A DNA stretch of 64,000 nucleotides from Allobosea sp. (GCA_017307955.1 JAFKFV010000023.1:45912-109911); one strand, 5' to 3'. Counted from the first letter of the stretch, positions 28,750 through 38,993 are shown. The notes: generated by a model not told the origin, from the sequence alone. Numbers and translations are program-made.

Positions 28750-30135
28750 TCAGCGTGCCTTCCTTATGGCGTCCACGGTCATGTCGATCAGCGCGCTGGT
28801 CGTGGTCCTGGCCGGCCGGCGCATATAGGTGACGAGGTCGTCGCCGATCGGATCGATCCAGCGGCGGTCGATGGTGGCCATGCCCTTGGCCGCGCCGATG
28901 GCGGAGAGCATCTGCGCCGCGTTGCAGTCGACGTCGTGGCCGCAGCCACCGATGATCGCCAGCGTCTCGTCGAAATCGCCATCGCCGAACCACAGCGCGA
29001 CGACCTGTGCCGCCGCGTTCGGATAGGCGTGGATCCAGTTGTATTCGACATATTCCGCGTCGCATTTCGCCCAGGCCGTCTTCCAGTCCGGCGAGGACTT
29101 CGATGCGTCGAGCGCGAAGCGGACGACGGCGCCATATTCGGTATCGGCCGGCATCAGCGCGACGGTCTCTTCCGTCAGCGCGCGGAAATCGTCGGTGACG
29201 AAGGCGCGGGCGACGAGGACGGCGTTGAACACCTCGCCGAGAATGCCGTTGCCGGCATGCGAGATCTCGGCATCGAGCCAGGCGAGACGGGCCGCCTCGC
29301 GCGCATTGCCGGGCACGACCATGCCGCAGATCGCCCCGCGCATCTGCGCCCCGATCCATTCGTCGAACGGGTTGCCGTCGAGCGCCGAGTGCGGCGGATA
29401 GATGCCGCGCTTGATATTGTCGAGCGCGATCGCCTCGGCCGACCAGCCGAGCGGAATGAGCCCGACCCAGCGCTCGGCGATATCGGCGCTCGTCACCGCG
29501 CGGCCCTTGTCGGCGAAGGCATAGAGGAAGGCGAGCTCGAAGGTGATGTCGTCGTTATAGGTGTTCGGCGGCCGCATATAGCGGTCGATGCGGCCGAAGG
29601 CGCGCTCGAGATTCTCCGCGGTATAGCCTTCGAGCGCCGTGCCGACGGCCGCGCCGACGATCTGGCCCCACCAGGCGCCGGCGATGCGATCATGGAAGCC
29701 GGCGGCGTTCACGTCGACCGCGACATCGGCGGGGAACTCGACCGCGGCGGCGAAATCCTCGAAGCGCGCGAAGCGGCGGGTCTTCTGCGAGGGGTGATCG
29801 GGATCGGGCAGGGCGGCGCGCAGCACCGCCTTCAGACGCGCGTGGATGCCATGCAGCCGCTCCCAGTCGCCGCGCTCGGCCGCTTCGAGCCCTTCTGTGA
29901 GCAGCGCCTCATGCGGCGGCACGATGAAGCCCTTGTTCTCCAGCGACTGCACCGCCGCCACCGCCAGCGATTCCGGCGCGCCGGAGCCGGGAACATTCGA
30001 TTGCCAGAACAGCTTCAGCCAGAAATCCTGCTCACGAATCGCCGCCGACGCATCCCAGGTCTGTTCCTCCTCGGCGAGCAGAACCGGCTCGGCATTGCGG
30101 AGGAGGTCGCGGGCGTATTCCCAGGCTTTCATCAC
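28750..30135 (-). CDS. ADP-ribosylglycohydrolase family protein
   Basis: 461 residues. A ~130-residue N-terminal domain (unrecognised) precedes an ARH-type all-helical domain (from GFHDRIAGAWWGQIVGAAVG, near 147). The two metal motifs are atypical: YNDDITFE in place of the common TDDT block, and GCGHDVDCNAAQMLSAIG in place of GGDTDT. Acidic ligands are kept, so hydrolysis of an ADP-ribosyl or related N-glycosidic bond is possible, but substrate is unknown. Coupled to the secreted protein at 28199. Confidence 0.8.
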   Translation of the reverse strand: MMKAWEYARDLLRNAEPVLLAEEEQTWDASAAIREQDFWLKLFWQSNVPGSGAPESLAVAAVQSLENKGFIVPPHEALLTEGLEAAERGDWERLHGIHARLKAVLRAALPDPDHPSQKTRRFARFEDFAAAVEFPADVAVDVNAAGFHDRIAGAWWGQIVGAAVGTALEGYTAENLERAFGRIDRYMRPPNTYNDDITFELAFLYAFADKGRAVTSADIAERWVGLIPLGWSAEAIALDNIKRGIYPPHSALDGNPFDEWIGAQMRGAICGMVVPGNAREAARLAWLDAEISHAGNGILGEVFNAVLVARAFVTDDFRALTEETVALMPADTEYGAVVRFALDASKSSPDWKTAWAKCDAEYVEYNWIHAYPNAAAQVVALWFGDGDFDETLAIIGGCGHDVDCNAAQMLSAIGAAKGMATIDRRWIDPIGDDLVTYMRRPARTTTSALIDMTVDAIRKAR

Positions 30136-30227
30136 TCGGTCCTGTTCGGGGAAGGGGTCGATCGGAAGGCGGCCTGAGAATAGGGAATTCGGCCGGCCTG
30201 TCGACTGCCAAGGAAAGCGGGGACCGC

Positions 30228-30776
30228 ATGAAGGGCTATGTCGCGCTGCTCTATTCGATCGTGCTCGGACCCGGGCGCCGGGTGGTGATGGCCGAGCTCC
30301 GGGCGGTCGCCGAAGCGCTCGGCTACCGGGATGCCGCCACGATCGGCGCGAGCGGGAATCTGCTCTTCCGCGCTGACCCGGTTCCGCTCGGGCAGCTCGA
30401 GGCGGAACTCGAGGCCGGCTTCGCGGCGCGGTTCGGCAAGCGCGTCGACATCATCCTGCGCGATGCCGAAGGCTGGCGGCGTCTCGCGGCCGGCAATCCC
30501 TTTCCGGAAGCCGCGGCGCGCGACGGAGCGCGGGTGCATGTCCGCGTCATGCGCGAGCCGGCCGGTGCCGGCGATCTCGCCCGCCTCTCGGCCTATGCCA
30601 GTGGCGGCGAGGAGCTTCGGATCGTCGATGGCGATCTCTGGATGCATTTCGCCGACCGCCTGCCGAGCGAGGGCAAGCTGCTCGGGCAGCTGACGGCGAA
30701 GCGGAGCGGCGTCGGCACGGTCAGGAACTGGAACACGGTCGCCAGGATCGCGGCGGCGCTGAAGGAAGGCGGCTAG
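30228..30776 (+). CDS. DUF1697 family protein
   Basis: 182 residues. The N-terminal YVALLYSIVLGPGRRVVMAELRAVAEALGY and the C-terminal KRSGVGTVRNWNTVARIAA blocks match DUF1697, a cytoplasmic family of unknown function (usual opening is VALLRGINVGG). The opening here diverges from the commonest form. Its stop shares the CTAG with the stop of the convergent acetolactate decarboxylase gene. Confidence 0.85.
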   Translation: MKGYVALLYSIVLGPGRRVVMAELRAVAEALGYRDAATIGASGNLLFRADPVPLGQLEAELEAGFAARFGKRVDIILRDAEGWRRLAAGNPFPEAAARDGARVHVRVMREPAGAGDLARLSAYASGGEELRIVDGDLWMHFADRLPSEGKLLGQLTAKRSGVGTVRNWNTVARIAAALKEGG

Positions 30777-31603
30777 CGACCCTGCTCGGCGGCAGCCAGT
30801 TCGCGCGCGGTGTCGCCGCCGATCTGCGCCTTGAGATAGGCCTCCGTCTCGGGCAGGGCGAGATGGAAATGCGTCAGCGGCTCGATGCGGAGGCGGAGGC
30901 TCTCCGCCTCGACATCGAGGAGGTGTCCACCGAGGCGCCGGTCGTCCGAGATGAAATGGAAATGGTAGCCGGCGACGCCGAAGGGGCCTGAGAATTCCGG
31001 CGACCACAGGCCGACCAGCGTCCCCTCGATATCGGTGAAGGTGAATTCGTTCTGCGTGCGCGTCGCGTCGAGGAGACGCGTGCCGGGCGGCGGCGGATTG
31101 ACGGAGCGGGCCTTGATCCGGGCGAAGCGGCCATCGAGGCGGATGGCATAGAAGATGTTGCCGCTGTCGCGCAGCGGATCGCAGTGACGGCCGAGGTCCT
31201 GAAAGCCGCTGGTGCCGGTGATCGTCGTCTCGCTCTCGGGCTGGAACCGCGTCACGATCGCGAAGGGCGCGCCGGCATCGCGCGGCGCCTCGGTGACCAC
31301 GCCGTTCGCATCGGCATGGAAGGCGCGGCCCTCCAGAACGATCATCTCGCCGTCGAGGCCGGTGAAGGTGCCAAGCCCGAAATCGCCATGGGCGAGGATC
31401 GTCTCGACGCTCGCCTCGCGCTCATAGACGCCGGCGACCAGCGCCCCCGAGGTCGAAACCTGGAAGACGGTGTGCAGCTCGGTCTCGAAATGGCGCGACA
31501 GCGCCTCGGTCACGATGGCGTCGACGCTGCGGCCGGTGCGCCGGCTCTCGGCCTCGATCGCCGCCTCCAGCGAGGCGGGAATGCGGACATGGGCATGTTT
31601 CAT
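30773..31603 (-). CDS. budA: Acetolactate decarboxylase with N-terminal ribbon-helix-helix-like domain
   Basis: 276 residues. Residues ~45-270 match AlsD/BudA, which turns 2-acetolactate into acetoin: opening TVFQVSTSGALVAGVYE, GLDGEMIVLEGRAFHAD (catalytic Glu near 86) and zinc-ligand block GYHFHFISDDRRLGGHLLD (H214, H216, H227). Residues 1-40 are extra: HVRIPASLEAAIEAESRRTG then RSVDAIVTEALSRHF has the strand-helix-helix pattern of RHH (MetJ/Arc) DNA-binding domains. I start at ATG 31603, where the RHH strand begins; an in-frame ATG at 31669 adds a disordered leader. No acetolactate synthase adjoins. Confidence 0.85.
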   Translation of the reverse strand: MKHAHVRIPASLEAAIEAESRRTGRSVDAIVTEALSRHFETELHTVFQVSTSGALVAGVYEREASVETILAHGDFGLGTFTGLDGEMIVLEGRAFHADANGVVTEAPRDAGAPFAIVTRFQPESETTITGTSGFQDLGRHCDPLRDSGNIFYAIRLDGRFARIKARSVNPPPPGTRLLDATRTQNEFTFTDIEGTLVGLWSPEFSGPFGVAGYHFHFISDDRRLGGHLLDVEAESLRLRIEPLTHFHLALPETEAYLKAQIGGDTARELAAAEQGR

Positions 31604-31633
31604 CGCGGCGTTCCCCCCGAAAGCATGGCTGGC

Positions 31634-31655
31634 GCCGGCGCCTCGCGGCGCCGGC
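31634..31655. terminator. GC hairpin after the copper operon, candidate terminator
   Basis: Perfect 9-bp stem GCCGGCGCC / GGCGCCGGC with TCGC loop, lying between the sco stop (31682) and the acetolactate decarboxylase start. No T-run on either strand, so intrinsic termination is uncertain. Confidence 0.4.
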
Positions 31656-31681
31656 CCCTGTTGCGGCAAGTGATACCGTGT

Positions 31682-32281
31682 CTAGCCGCTTTCGGCGAGG
31701 CGCTTCAGCTTGGCGACCCGCGTCGGCTGTTCCTCTTCCAGCGACAGCGTCCCGGTGAGCTCACCCTTGCCGTCCATCAGATAGACGGTGGCGGTGTGGT
31801 TCATCGTGTAGTCGCCGCCTTCGGTCGGGACCTTCTCGTAATAGACGCGATAGGCCTTGGCGACGGCGGCGATCTCCTCCGGCGTTCCCGAGAGGCCGAT
31901 GATCCGCGGATCGAAGGCCGACAGATAATCCTTCATCGATGAAGTCGTATCGCGTTCGGGATCGACGGTGACGAAGAGCACCTGCAGCCGGTCGGCGAGC
32001 GGGCCGAGCTGTTCGAGATCGAGCGTCAGGTCGGAGAGGGTCGTCGGGCAGATATTCGGGCAGCGCGTGAAGCCGAAGAAGACGGCATAGGGCTTGCCGC
32101 CGAGATCGGCCGTGGAGAAGCGCTTCCCCGTCGTCGCGGGCAGGTCGATCGGCCCGCCGATGCCCAGGCCGCGCTGGGCCGTGGCGGCGCCGCGGCCGGA
32201 GAGCTGGTAGCCGACGAGGGCCGAGCCCGCGAGGGCGACGATCACCGCCAAGGCGATCGCCGCGATCCGGCGCTTCGTCAT
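31682..32281 (-). CDS. SCO family copper chaperone
   Basis: 199 residues. Membrane-anchored at the N-terminus (RRIAAIALAVIVALAGSALVGY) with a periplasmic thioredoxin-fold domain. Copper ligands are visible: CPNICP (CxxxC, near 74-78) and the conserved His in NHTATVYLMD. Delivers copper to the CuA site of cytochrome c oxidase. Stop is followed by no CDS for 78 bp; the start is 2 bp after the PCuAC stop. Confidence 0.95.
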   Translation of the reverse strand: MTKRRIAAIALAVIVALAGSALVGYQLSGRGAATAQRGLGIGGPIDLPATTGKRFSTADLGGKPYAVFFGFTRCPNICPTTLSDLTLDLEQLGPLADRLQVLFVTVDPERDTTSSMKDYLSAFDPRIIGLSGTPEEIAAVAKAYRVYYEKVPTEGGDYTMNHTATVYLMDGKGELTGTLSLEEEQPTRVAKLKRLAESG

Positions 32282-32283
32282 CG

Positions 32284-32862
32284 TCAGTTCTCCATCTTCA
32301 TGCCGGACATCTCGCCATCGCCGCCATGCTCATGTTTCGGCATCGCGCCGATGGCATCGATCTCGAACACGACATCGACGGTGCCGGCCTTGGCGAAAGT
32401 GAGCGTGCCCTTGACGCTCTCGCCCTGCTTCAGCGGCTGCTTCAGGTCCATGAACATGAGATGGAAGCCGTTCGGAGCGAGTTCCGCCTTGCCATGCGCC
32501 GGCACGGCCACGCCGCCCTCGACCGGGCGCATCTTCATGACGCCGTTGTCGACGCTCATCTGGTGAATCTCGGTGCGGCCGGCGCTTTCGAAGGTCGCGG
32601 AGACGAGCGTGTCGTCGCTGTCGCCGTCATTGGCGATCACGAGATAACCGCCGCCGACCTTGGCGCCGGGCGGGGTCGCGCGCGACCAGGGATGCTCGAC
32701 CTCGATCGCTCCGATCTTGAACTCATGCGCGCGGGCGGCGTCGACGCCGACAAAGAGGAGGCCGATCGCCAGCGTCGCGATGGCGATGCGCTGCTCGATG
32801 CCGGAGAAGGAGCGGAAGAGGCGGGTGGAAGCGGATTGGGTGCGGAAAGCCTGAAGGGTCAT
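32284..32862 (-). CDS. Periplasmic copper chaperone PCu(A)C
   Basis: 192 residues. N-terminal signal/anchor (IAIATLAIGLLFVGVDAARA) then a cupredoxin-like domain with the H(M)x10Mx21HxM ligand set: EIHQM, VMKMRP and GFHLMFMDL. The C-terminus carries a Met/His-rich tail (KHEHGGDGEMSGMKME) as in many PCuAC proteins, likely to bind extra copper. Works with Sco in loading cytochrome oxidase. ATG at 32862 follows CAGGACCGG. Confidence 0.93.
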   Translation of the reverse strand: MTLQAFRTQSASTRLFRSFSGIEQRIAIATLAIGLLFVGVDAARAHEFKIGAIEVEHPWSRATPPGAKVGGGYLVIANDGDSDDTLVSATFESAGRTEIHQMSVDNGVMKMRPVEGGVAVPAHGKAELAPNGFHLMFMDLKQPLKQGESVKGTLTFAKAGTVDVVFEIDAIGAMPKHEHGGDGEMSGMKMEN

Positions 32863-32942
32863 GGCCGGTCCTGAATCAAATGCCTGAGAAACCGCGCGGG
32901 CGAGCCGGCGGCGCAAGACGTCGCGGATGGCGACGTGAAGCC

Positions 32943-33320
32943 TCAGGCGGCAGGCGGCGCGCGGGAGAGGACCGGCGCGAGCTCGAAGCGCGGCCCGCTT
33001 GCACCGGCCGAGGCAGGCACCTCCGCGGCCAGGATGGCAACAGCCTTGCGCGCCAGCGGCGGATGCGCGGGCGAAGGCGCGGCGGCGCCGACCATCGGGC
33101 AGCCGAGCGTGCAGCAATCGAGGAGATGGACAAGCCCCGCCGGCGCGTCGGCCGCCCGGTCGGGCGAGAGGGTTCCGCAGATGACGTCCCTGGAGAGCGC
33201 CGGCTCGCTGGCGCGGGCGCCGGTGGCGAAGCCGCTGACCAGGGCCTGGACGACGAGGAACAGCGCGACGATCAACGCCGCGTCTCTCCGCCACAGGCCT
33301 CGTCTTTCGCCGCGCATCAT
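32943..33320 (-). CDS. DUF2946 family small exported/membrane protein
   Basis: 125 residues. One N-terminal hydrophobic segment (AALIVALFLVVQALVSGFATG, about 15-35) and four cysteines in VICGTL and LLDCCTLGCPM, the layout of DUF2946. These genes are often next to copper import/assembly genes, and here it is first in line with PCuAC and sco. GAGGGAGCG precedes ATG 33320 (a second ATG at 33317 is possible). Confidence 0.75.
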   Translation of the reverse strand: MMRGERRGLWRRDAALIVALFLVVQALVSGFATGARASEPALSRDVICGTLSPDRAADAPAGLVHLLDCCTLGCPMVGAAAPSPAHPPLARKAVAILAAEVPASAGASGPRFELAPVLSRAPPAA

Positions 33321-33397
33321 CCGCTCCCTCGCGCCATGACATAGCATCACGCGGGGGCAAGCGGAATCTCGGCGGCCGGCGACAAATGCGCCGGGCC

Positions 33398-34216
33398 TCA
33401 GGCCGCGGCGGCCTTGACCTCCTCGGTCGTGACGCGGAACCCGGTCAGGACGTTGCGCCCGAAAGTATGCGTGAGCGGCACGTCGGCGGCGTCGCGCCCG
33501 CGGGCGATGAGCACGCGGCCGATGCGGCGCTTGTTGTTGCGCGGATCGAAGGCGTGCCAGCGCCCGCCGAGATAGACTTCCATCCAGGCGGCGAGGTCCA
33601 TCGGCGGATAGGGCGGCGGCTCGCCGACATCGGAGATATAGCCGAAGCAGTAGCGCGTCGGGATGTTGAGCGCGCGGCAGAAGGCGATGGCGAGATGGGC
33701 GAAGTCGCGGCAGACGCCGATGCCGCCGGCATGCACGTCGGCGGCGCTGCGGAACGGGCTCGCCTGCTGGTAGTCGAACTTGATGGCGCCATTCACATGG
33801 TCGCAGATCGCCTGAACGCGGTCCCAGCCCGGCGTCATATTGCCGAAGAGCCGCCACGCCTCGTCGGCCAGCTTGTCGGATTCGCAGTAGCGGCTCGGCA
33901 GCAGGAAGGAGAGCACCTCGTCCGGCAGGTCCTCGACCGCATGCTGCACGGCATTCCGGTCGACCGGGTCGGGCAGCCCGTCGTCCCAGATGACCGTCTG
34001 CGTCGTGATCGTGAACGGGCCGGGCGGCGCGATGAGCCGGCAGCAGAGATTGCCGAAGCCGTCGCGATACTGCGTGACGTTCACGATCGGATTGGTCGCG
34101 AGCGTATCGGGATATTCGAGCGACTGGGCTTCGTCGGGATGCACGTTGAGCATCACGATCATCGGCGTCGGGACGTCGAATGTGTAGCTGAGCTCAGTGC
34201 CGAGCTTGAGGCGCAT
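33398..34216 (-). CDS. Transglutaminase-like cysteine peptidase family protein
   Basis: 272 residues. N-terminal beta domain (bacterial transglutaminase-like N region) then the transglutaminase core with catalytic Cys in AGGIGVCRDFAHLAIAF (near 168), His in GRWHAFDPRNN (near 216) and Asp in the same block. Substrate unknown. Start at ATG 34216 is fixed by a perfect AAGGAGGT. Confidence 0.92.
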   Translation of the reverse strand: MRLKLGTELSYTFDVPTPMIVMLNVHPDEAQSLEYPDTLATNPIVNVTQYRDGFGNLCCRLIAPPGPFTITTQTVIWDDGLPDPVDRNAVQHAVEDLPDEVLSFLLPSRYCESDKLADEAWRLFGNMTPGWDRVQAICDHVNGAIKFDYQQASPFRSAADVHAGGIGVCRDFAHLAIAFCRALNIPTRYCFGYISDVGEPPPYPPMDLAAWMEVYLGGRWHAFDPRNNKRRIGRVLIARGRDAADVPLTHTFGRNVLTGFRVTTEEVKAAAA

Positions 34217-34355
34217 GGGACCTCCTTTGCGATCTGGCATCATGGCGCGAGCGCGGCCGGAGCCGCGGTCATTTGTGAGCCGTCAATGGCGCGGAATGCC
34301 AACGGTTCCGCTGCCGGTGTTGCGCCTCGCAACTTCCGTGCTAGTTTGCCGCCGT

Positions 34356-34452
34356 CTCATCGGGGTGCCTCGGTCCGCAAGGGCCATGGCTGAGAGGCTC
34401 GGCAGAGCCAACCCGCGAACCTGATCCGGATCATGCCGGCGGAGGGATTGAG
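34356..34452 (+). ncRNA. TPP riboswitch (THI element)
   Basis: The aptamer consensus is plain: GGGGTGCC, then GGCTGAGAGG, ACCCGCGAACCTGATCCGGATCATGCCGGCGGAGGGA in order (split here only for description). Outer stem P1 pairs CTCATC (34356-34361) with GATTGAG (34446-34452). It precedes thiM-thiE and would lower their expression when thiamine pyrophosphate is high. Confidence 0.96.
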
Positions 34453-34456
34453 CGAA

Positions 34457-34510
34457 GCGCGGGACGCCGATCGGCCCAACCCCGCGCAATGCCATCGTTC
34501 CGTCCCGTGC
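34457..34510 (+). promoter_or_regulatory. Possible expression platform of the TPP riboswitch
   Basis: GCGCGGG at 34457-34463 can pair either with CCCGCGC at 34481-34487 or, as part of GCGCGGGACG, with CGTCCCGTGC at 34501-34510. The two helices exclude each other, as expected of a switch between aptamer and thiM start. No T-run follows either, so control of translation is more likely than intrinsic termination. Confidence 0.45.
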
Positions 34511-34544
34511 CTGAAGCCAAAAGCCAGAAGCCGAGGACGTCCGA

Positions 34545-35369
34545 ATGTCGACCACCGAACAGCTCACCATCACCGCCGCCGGCGCCGCGCTCGACGACCT
34601 GCGCGCTGCCCGCCCGCTCGTCCAGAACATCACCAATTACGTGGCGATGACGATCTCGGCCAATGTGCTGCTCGCGCTCGGTGCCTCGCCGGCCATGGTG
34701 CATGCGCCCGAGGAATCGGCGGATTTCGCGGCGATCTCCTCCTCGCTCGTCGTCAATATCGGCACGCTCTCGGAGAGCTGGGTCGACGGCATGCGCCGCG
34801 CGGTGCTGCGCATGAACGAGGACGGCAAGCCCTGGGTGCTCGATCCGGTCGGCTGCGGCGCCACGCCCTATCGCACCGCCGTCGCCGTCGAATTGTCGCG
34901 GCTCGGCCCCGCCATCATCCGCGGCAATGCCTCTGAAATCATGAGCCTCGCCGGTGCTTCGGGCGCGGGCGGCAAGGGCGTCGATTCGACGACGAGCTCG
35001 GATGCCGCCATCGCGGCGGCCAAGGCGCTGGCCCGCGAGACCGGCGCCGTCGTCGCCGTCACGGGCGAGACGGACTATGTCACCGACGGCGCGACCGTCG
35101 TCGCGATCACCGGCGGCCACGCGCTGATGCCGCTCTCGACCGCGCTCGGCTGCGCGCTTTCCGCCACCGTTGCCGCTTTTGCCGCCATCCGTCCGCCGAT
35201 GGAGGCCGCCGTCGCCGCGCTCGCCGTCTATGGTGCGGCCGGAGCGCTGGGCGCGGAAAACCTCGCCGGGCCCGGCCTGCTGCCGGCGGCGCTCTGCGAC
35301 ATGCTCTACGGCCTCGATGCCGAGAGCGTCGCGGCCTTCGCGAGCGTGTCGGTCGTCGAGACGGCGTGA
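34545..35369 (+). CDS. thiM: Hydroxyethylthiazole kinase ThiM
   Basis: 274 residues. Phosphorylates 4-methyl-5-(2-hydroxyethyl)thiazole in thiamine salvage. Family blocks: PLVQNITNYVAMTISANVLLA near 26, DPVGCGATPYR near 105 and the anion-hole region ALGCALSATVAAF near 205. Under the TPP riboswitch; stop is immediately followed by thiE. Confidence 0.96.
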   Translation: MSTTEQLTITAAGAALDDLRAARPLVQNITNYVAMTISANVLLALGASPAMVHAPEESADFAAISSSLVVNIGTLSESWVDGMRRAVLRMNEDGKPWVLDPVGCGATPYRTAVAVELSRLGPAIIRGNASEIMSLAGASGAGGKGVDSTTSSDAAIAAAKALARETGAVVAVTGETDYVTDGATVVAITGGHALMPLSTALGCALSATVAAFAAIRPPMEAAVAALAVYGAAGALGAENLAGPGLLPAALCDMLYGLDAESVAAFASVSVVETA

Positions 35370-35370
35370 G

Positions 35371-36003
35371 ATGGGCTTCGACCCGACGCTCTATCTCGTC
35401 ACCGACCCGCGCCTCGGCGCGCCGCGGCCGCTCGTCGAGACGGTCGCGGCGGCCGTCAGCGGCGGCGTGACGCTGGTGCAATTGCGCGATCCCGACGCGC
35501 CGACAAGAGCGCTCGTCGAGACGGCCCGCGCCCTCGTCGCGCTGCTCAGGCCGCTCGGCGTGCCGCTCATCGTCAACGACCGCGTCGATGTCGCGCTCGC
35601 CGCCGATGCCGACGGCGTGCATGTCGGCCAGTCCGACATGCATCCGTCCGATGCGCGGGCGTTGATCGGCCCGGATCGCATCCTCGGGCTTTCGATCACC
35701 GATGCGTCCGAGATGCGGCCCGCCGATCTGGCGCCGGTGGACTATATCGGCGTCGGTCCGATCTACCTGCAGGCGACCAAGCCCAACGCGGCGCCGCCGA
35801 TCGGCCCTGAGGGGCTCACCGCGATCCGCGCCCTGACGCGCCTGCCGATCGTCGCGATCGGCGGCGTCGGGCCGGCCAATGCCGAAGTGCTGATCCGCGC
35901 AGGCGCCGACGGGCTTTCCGTCGTCTCCGCGCTCATGGCGGCGCCGGATCCGGCCATGGCGGCGCGCGTGCTGACGGCAGCGATCGCGCGGGCGCGGGGG
36001 TGA
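35371..36003 (+). CDS. thiE: Thiamine-phosphate synthase ThiE
   Basis: 210 residues. Joins HMP-PP and thiazole phosphate to give thiamine phosphate. Motifs: GGVTLVQLRD near 28, IVNDRVDVALAADADGVHVGQ near 65, and the phosphate-binding VAIGGVGPANA. The ATG at 35371 is 1 bp after the thiM stop. With thiM it forms a salvage unit; the de novo thi genes are not in the window. Confidence 0.95.
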   Translation: MGFDPTLYLVTDPRLGAPRPLVETVAAAVSGGVTLVQLRDPDAPTRALVETARALVALLRPLGVPLIVNDRVDVALAADADGVHVGQSDMHPSDARALIGPDRILGLSITDASEMRPADLAPVDYIGVGPIYLQATKPNAAPPIGPEGLTAIRALTRLPIVAIGGVGPANAEVLIRAGADGLSVVSALMAAPDPAMAARVLTAAIARARG

Positions 36004-36112
36004 GCGATCTTTTCCGTCATGGAAAGAGTGCTCGTATCATTGCGCTTGTTTCGTTGAAGACGGCGAAATGACATGGTTGTCGCCAGCCATGTTTCCGCCT
36101 GAGGAGAACACG

Positions 36113-37686
<1,574 letters not shown>

Positions 37687-37705
<19 letters not shown>

Positions 37706-38700
37706 TCCTGCCGCGGCTGGTGCACCTCGACCGTGAGATGCTCCAGCCCGGCGATCCCGGAGAGACGGCGGCGGATCGCCGCCGCATCCACCCGGCCGAC
37801 GACGCCGACAATCGCCGCCATGGCTCCCGGCCCGACGCGCCAGACATGGAGATCGGTGATCCGCGTGTCGCCGAACTCCCTGAGCCGCGCGCGGAGATCC
37901 TTCTCGATCGCCGGATCGGTGCGGTCGAGCAGCACGGACGCCGTATCGGCGATCAGCGAGCGCGACCACAAGAGGATGACGACGGCGCCGACGATGCCCA
38001 TCACGGGATCGAGCCAGACCAGGCCGAAATAGCGGCCGGCCAGCAGCGCCGCGATGGCGAGCACCGAGGTCAGCGCGTCCGCCAGCACATGCACGAAGGC
38101 CGAACGGAGATTGTTGTCGCGCTGATGGGCGTGGCCGTGCTCTTCGTGATGGTGATGGGCGTGATCGTGCTCGTGGTGATGCCCGTGGCCGTGGCCGTGC
38201 GCATGTTCTTTGCCATGGTGGTGTCCGTGGCCGCCGGAAAGCAGCAGGGCTGACACCAGATTGACGCCGAGGCCGATGACCGCGATCACGGTCGCCTCGC
38301 CGAACGCCACCGGCCCGGGCTGGAAGAGGCGCAGCACGGATTCCGCGCCGATGCCGAACGCGATGATCGCGAGGACGAGCGCCGAGGCGAAGCCGGCGAG
38401 ATCGCCGACCTTGCCGGTGCCGAAGGTGAAGGCCCGGTTGCGGGCGTGGCGCCGCGCATAGGCATAGGCGGCCGCCGCGACGCCGAGCGCGCCGGCATGC
38501 GTCGCCATGTGGAAGCCGTCGGCGAGCAGCGCCATCGAATTGAACATCAGGCCGGCGGCGATCTCGGCGACCATCATCACGGCGGTGATGACGACGACGA
38601 TCAGCGTGCGCCGTGCATTGTCATCATGATCGCTGCCGAGGAACACATGCTCATGCGCGAGCGCATCGGCTTCCTGGTCGAAGGTCCGGTCGAAGGTCAT
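37687..38700 (-). CDS. dmeF: CDF family Co/Ni/divalent metal efflux transporter DmeF
   Basis: 337 residues, six predicted membrane helices. The loop between helices 4 and 5 is very His-rich (residues ~162-200, GHGHHHGKEHAHGHGHGHH in part), as in DmeF/ZitB-type metal exporters. Transport-site residues are in ADGFHMATHAG and HVLADALTSV. Located with a CsoR/RcnR-family gene directly upstream, the classical dmeRF arrangement, so cobalt/nickel is the best guess. 3' end overlaps aceB by 19 bp. Confidence 0.92.
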
Positions 38701-38711
38701 GCGAGACTCCT

Positions 38712-38993
38712 TCAGCGACTGTGCCGGCGGATGACGGCGCTGAGTTCCTCGGCGCCGGCAGCACGCTCGGCATCCGTAAGCCCCGGCTTCGCGACATGTT
38801 CCTCGAGATGGTCGACGATGAGTTCGTCCATCAGCCCGTCCAGCGCGCCGCGAATGCCCGCGACCTGATGGAGGACCTTCGCGCAGCCGGCATCGGCGGC
38901 GATCGCGCGCTCGACGGCGGCGATCTGGCCGGCGATGCGGCGGACGCGGGCGAGGAGCGGATCCTTGGTGGAACTGTCGGTGAGATGGGCCAT
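38712..38993 (-). CDS. dmeR: Metal-sensing repressor of the CsoR/RcnR family (DmeR)
   Basis: 93 residues, all-helical. RcnR-like pattern: ARVRRIAGQIAAVERAIAADAGC, then HQVAGIRGALDGLMDELIVDHLEEHV with His/Cys ligands (H in first turn, C54-like AGCAKVLHQ). Represses dmeF until Co/Ni binds. ATG at 38993 lies inside the candidate operator at 38992-39013; I reject a longer frame because it would run through that operator. dmeF starts 11 bp downstream. Confidence 0.9.
   Translation of the reverse strand: MAHLTDSSTKDPLLARVRRIAGQIAAVERAIAADAGCAKVLHQVAGIRGALDGLMDELIVDHLEEHVAKPGLTDAERAAGAEELSAVIRRHSR

Noticed and set aside
36011..36025. TTTCC-N5-GGAAA dyad before aceB as an operator
   Set aside because: Only 5-bp arms; kept as a note in the aceB entry, not as a feature.
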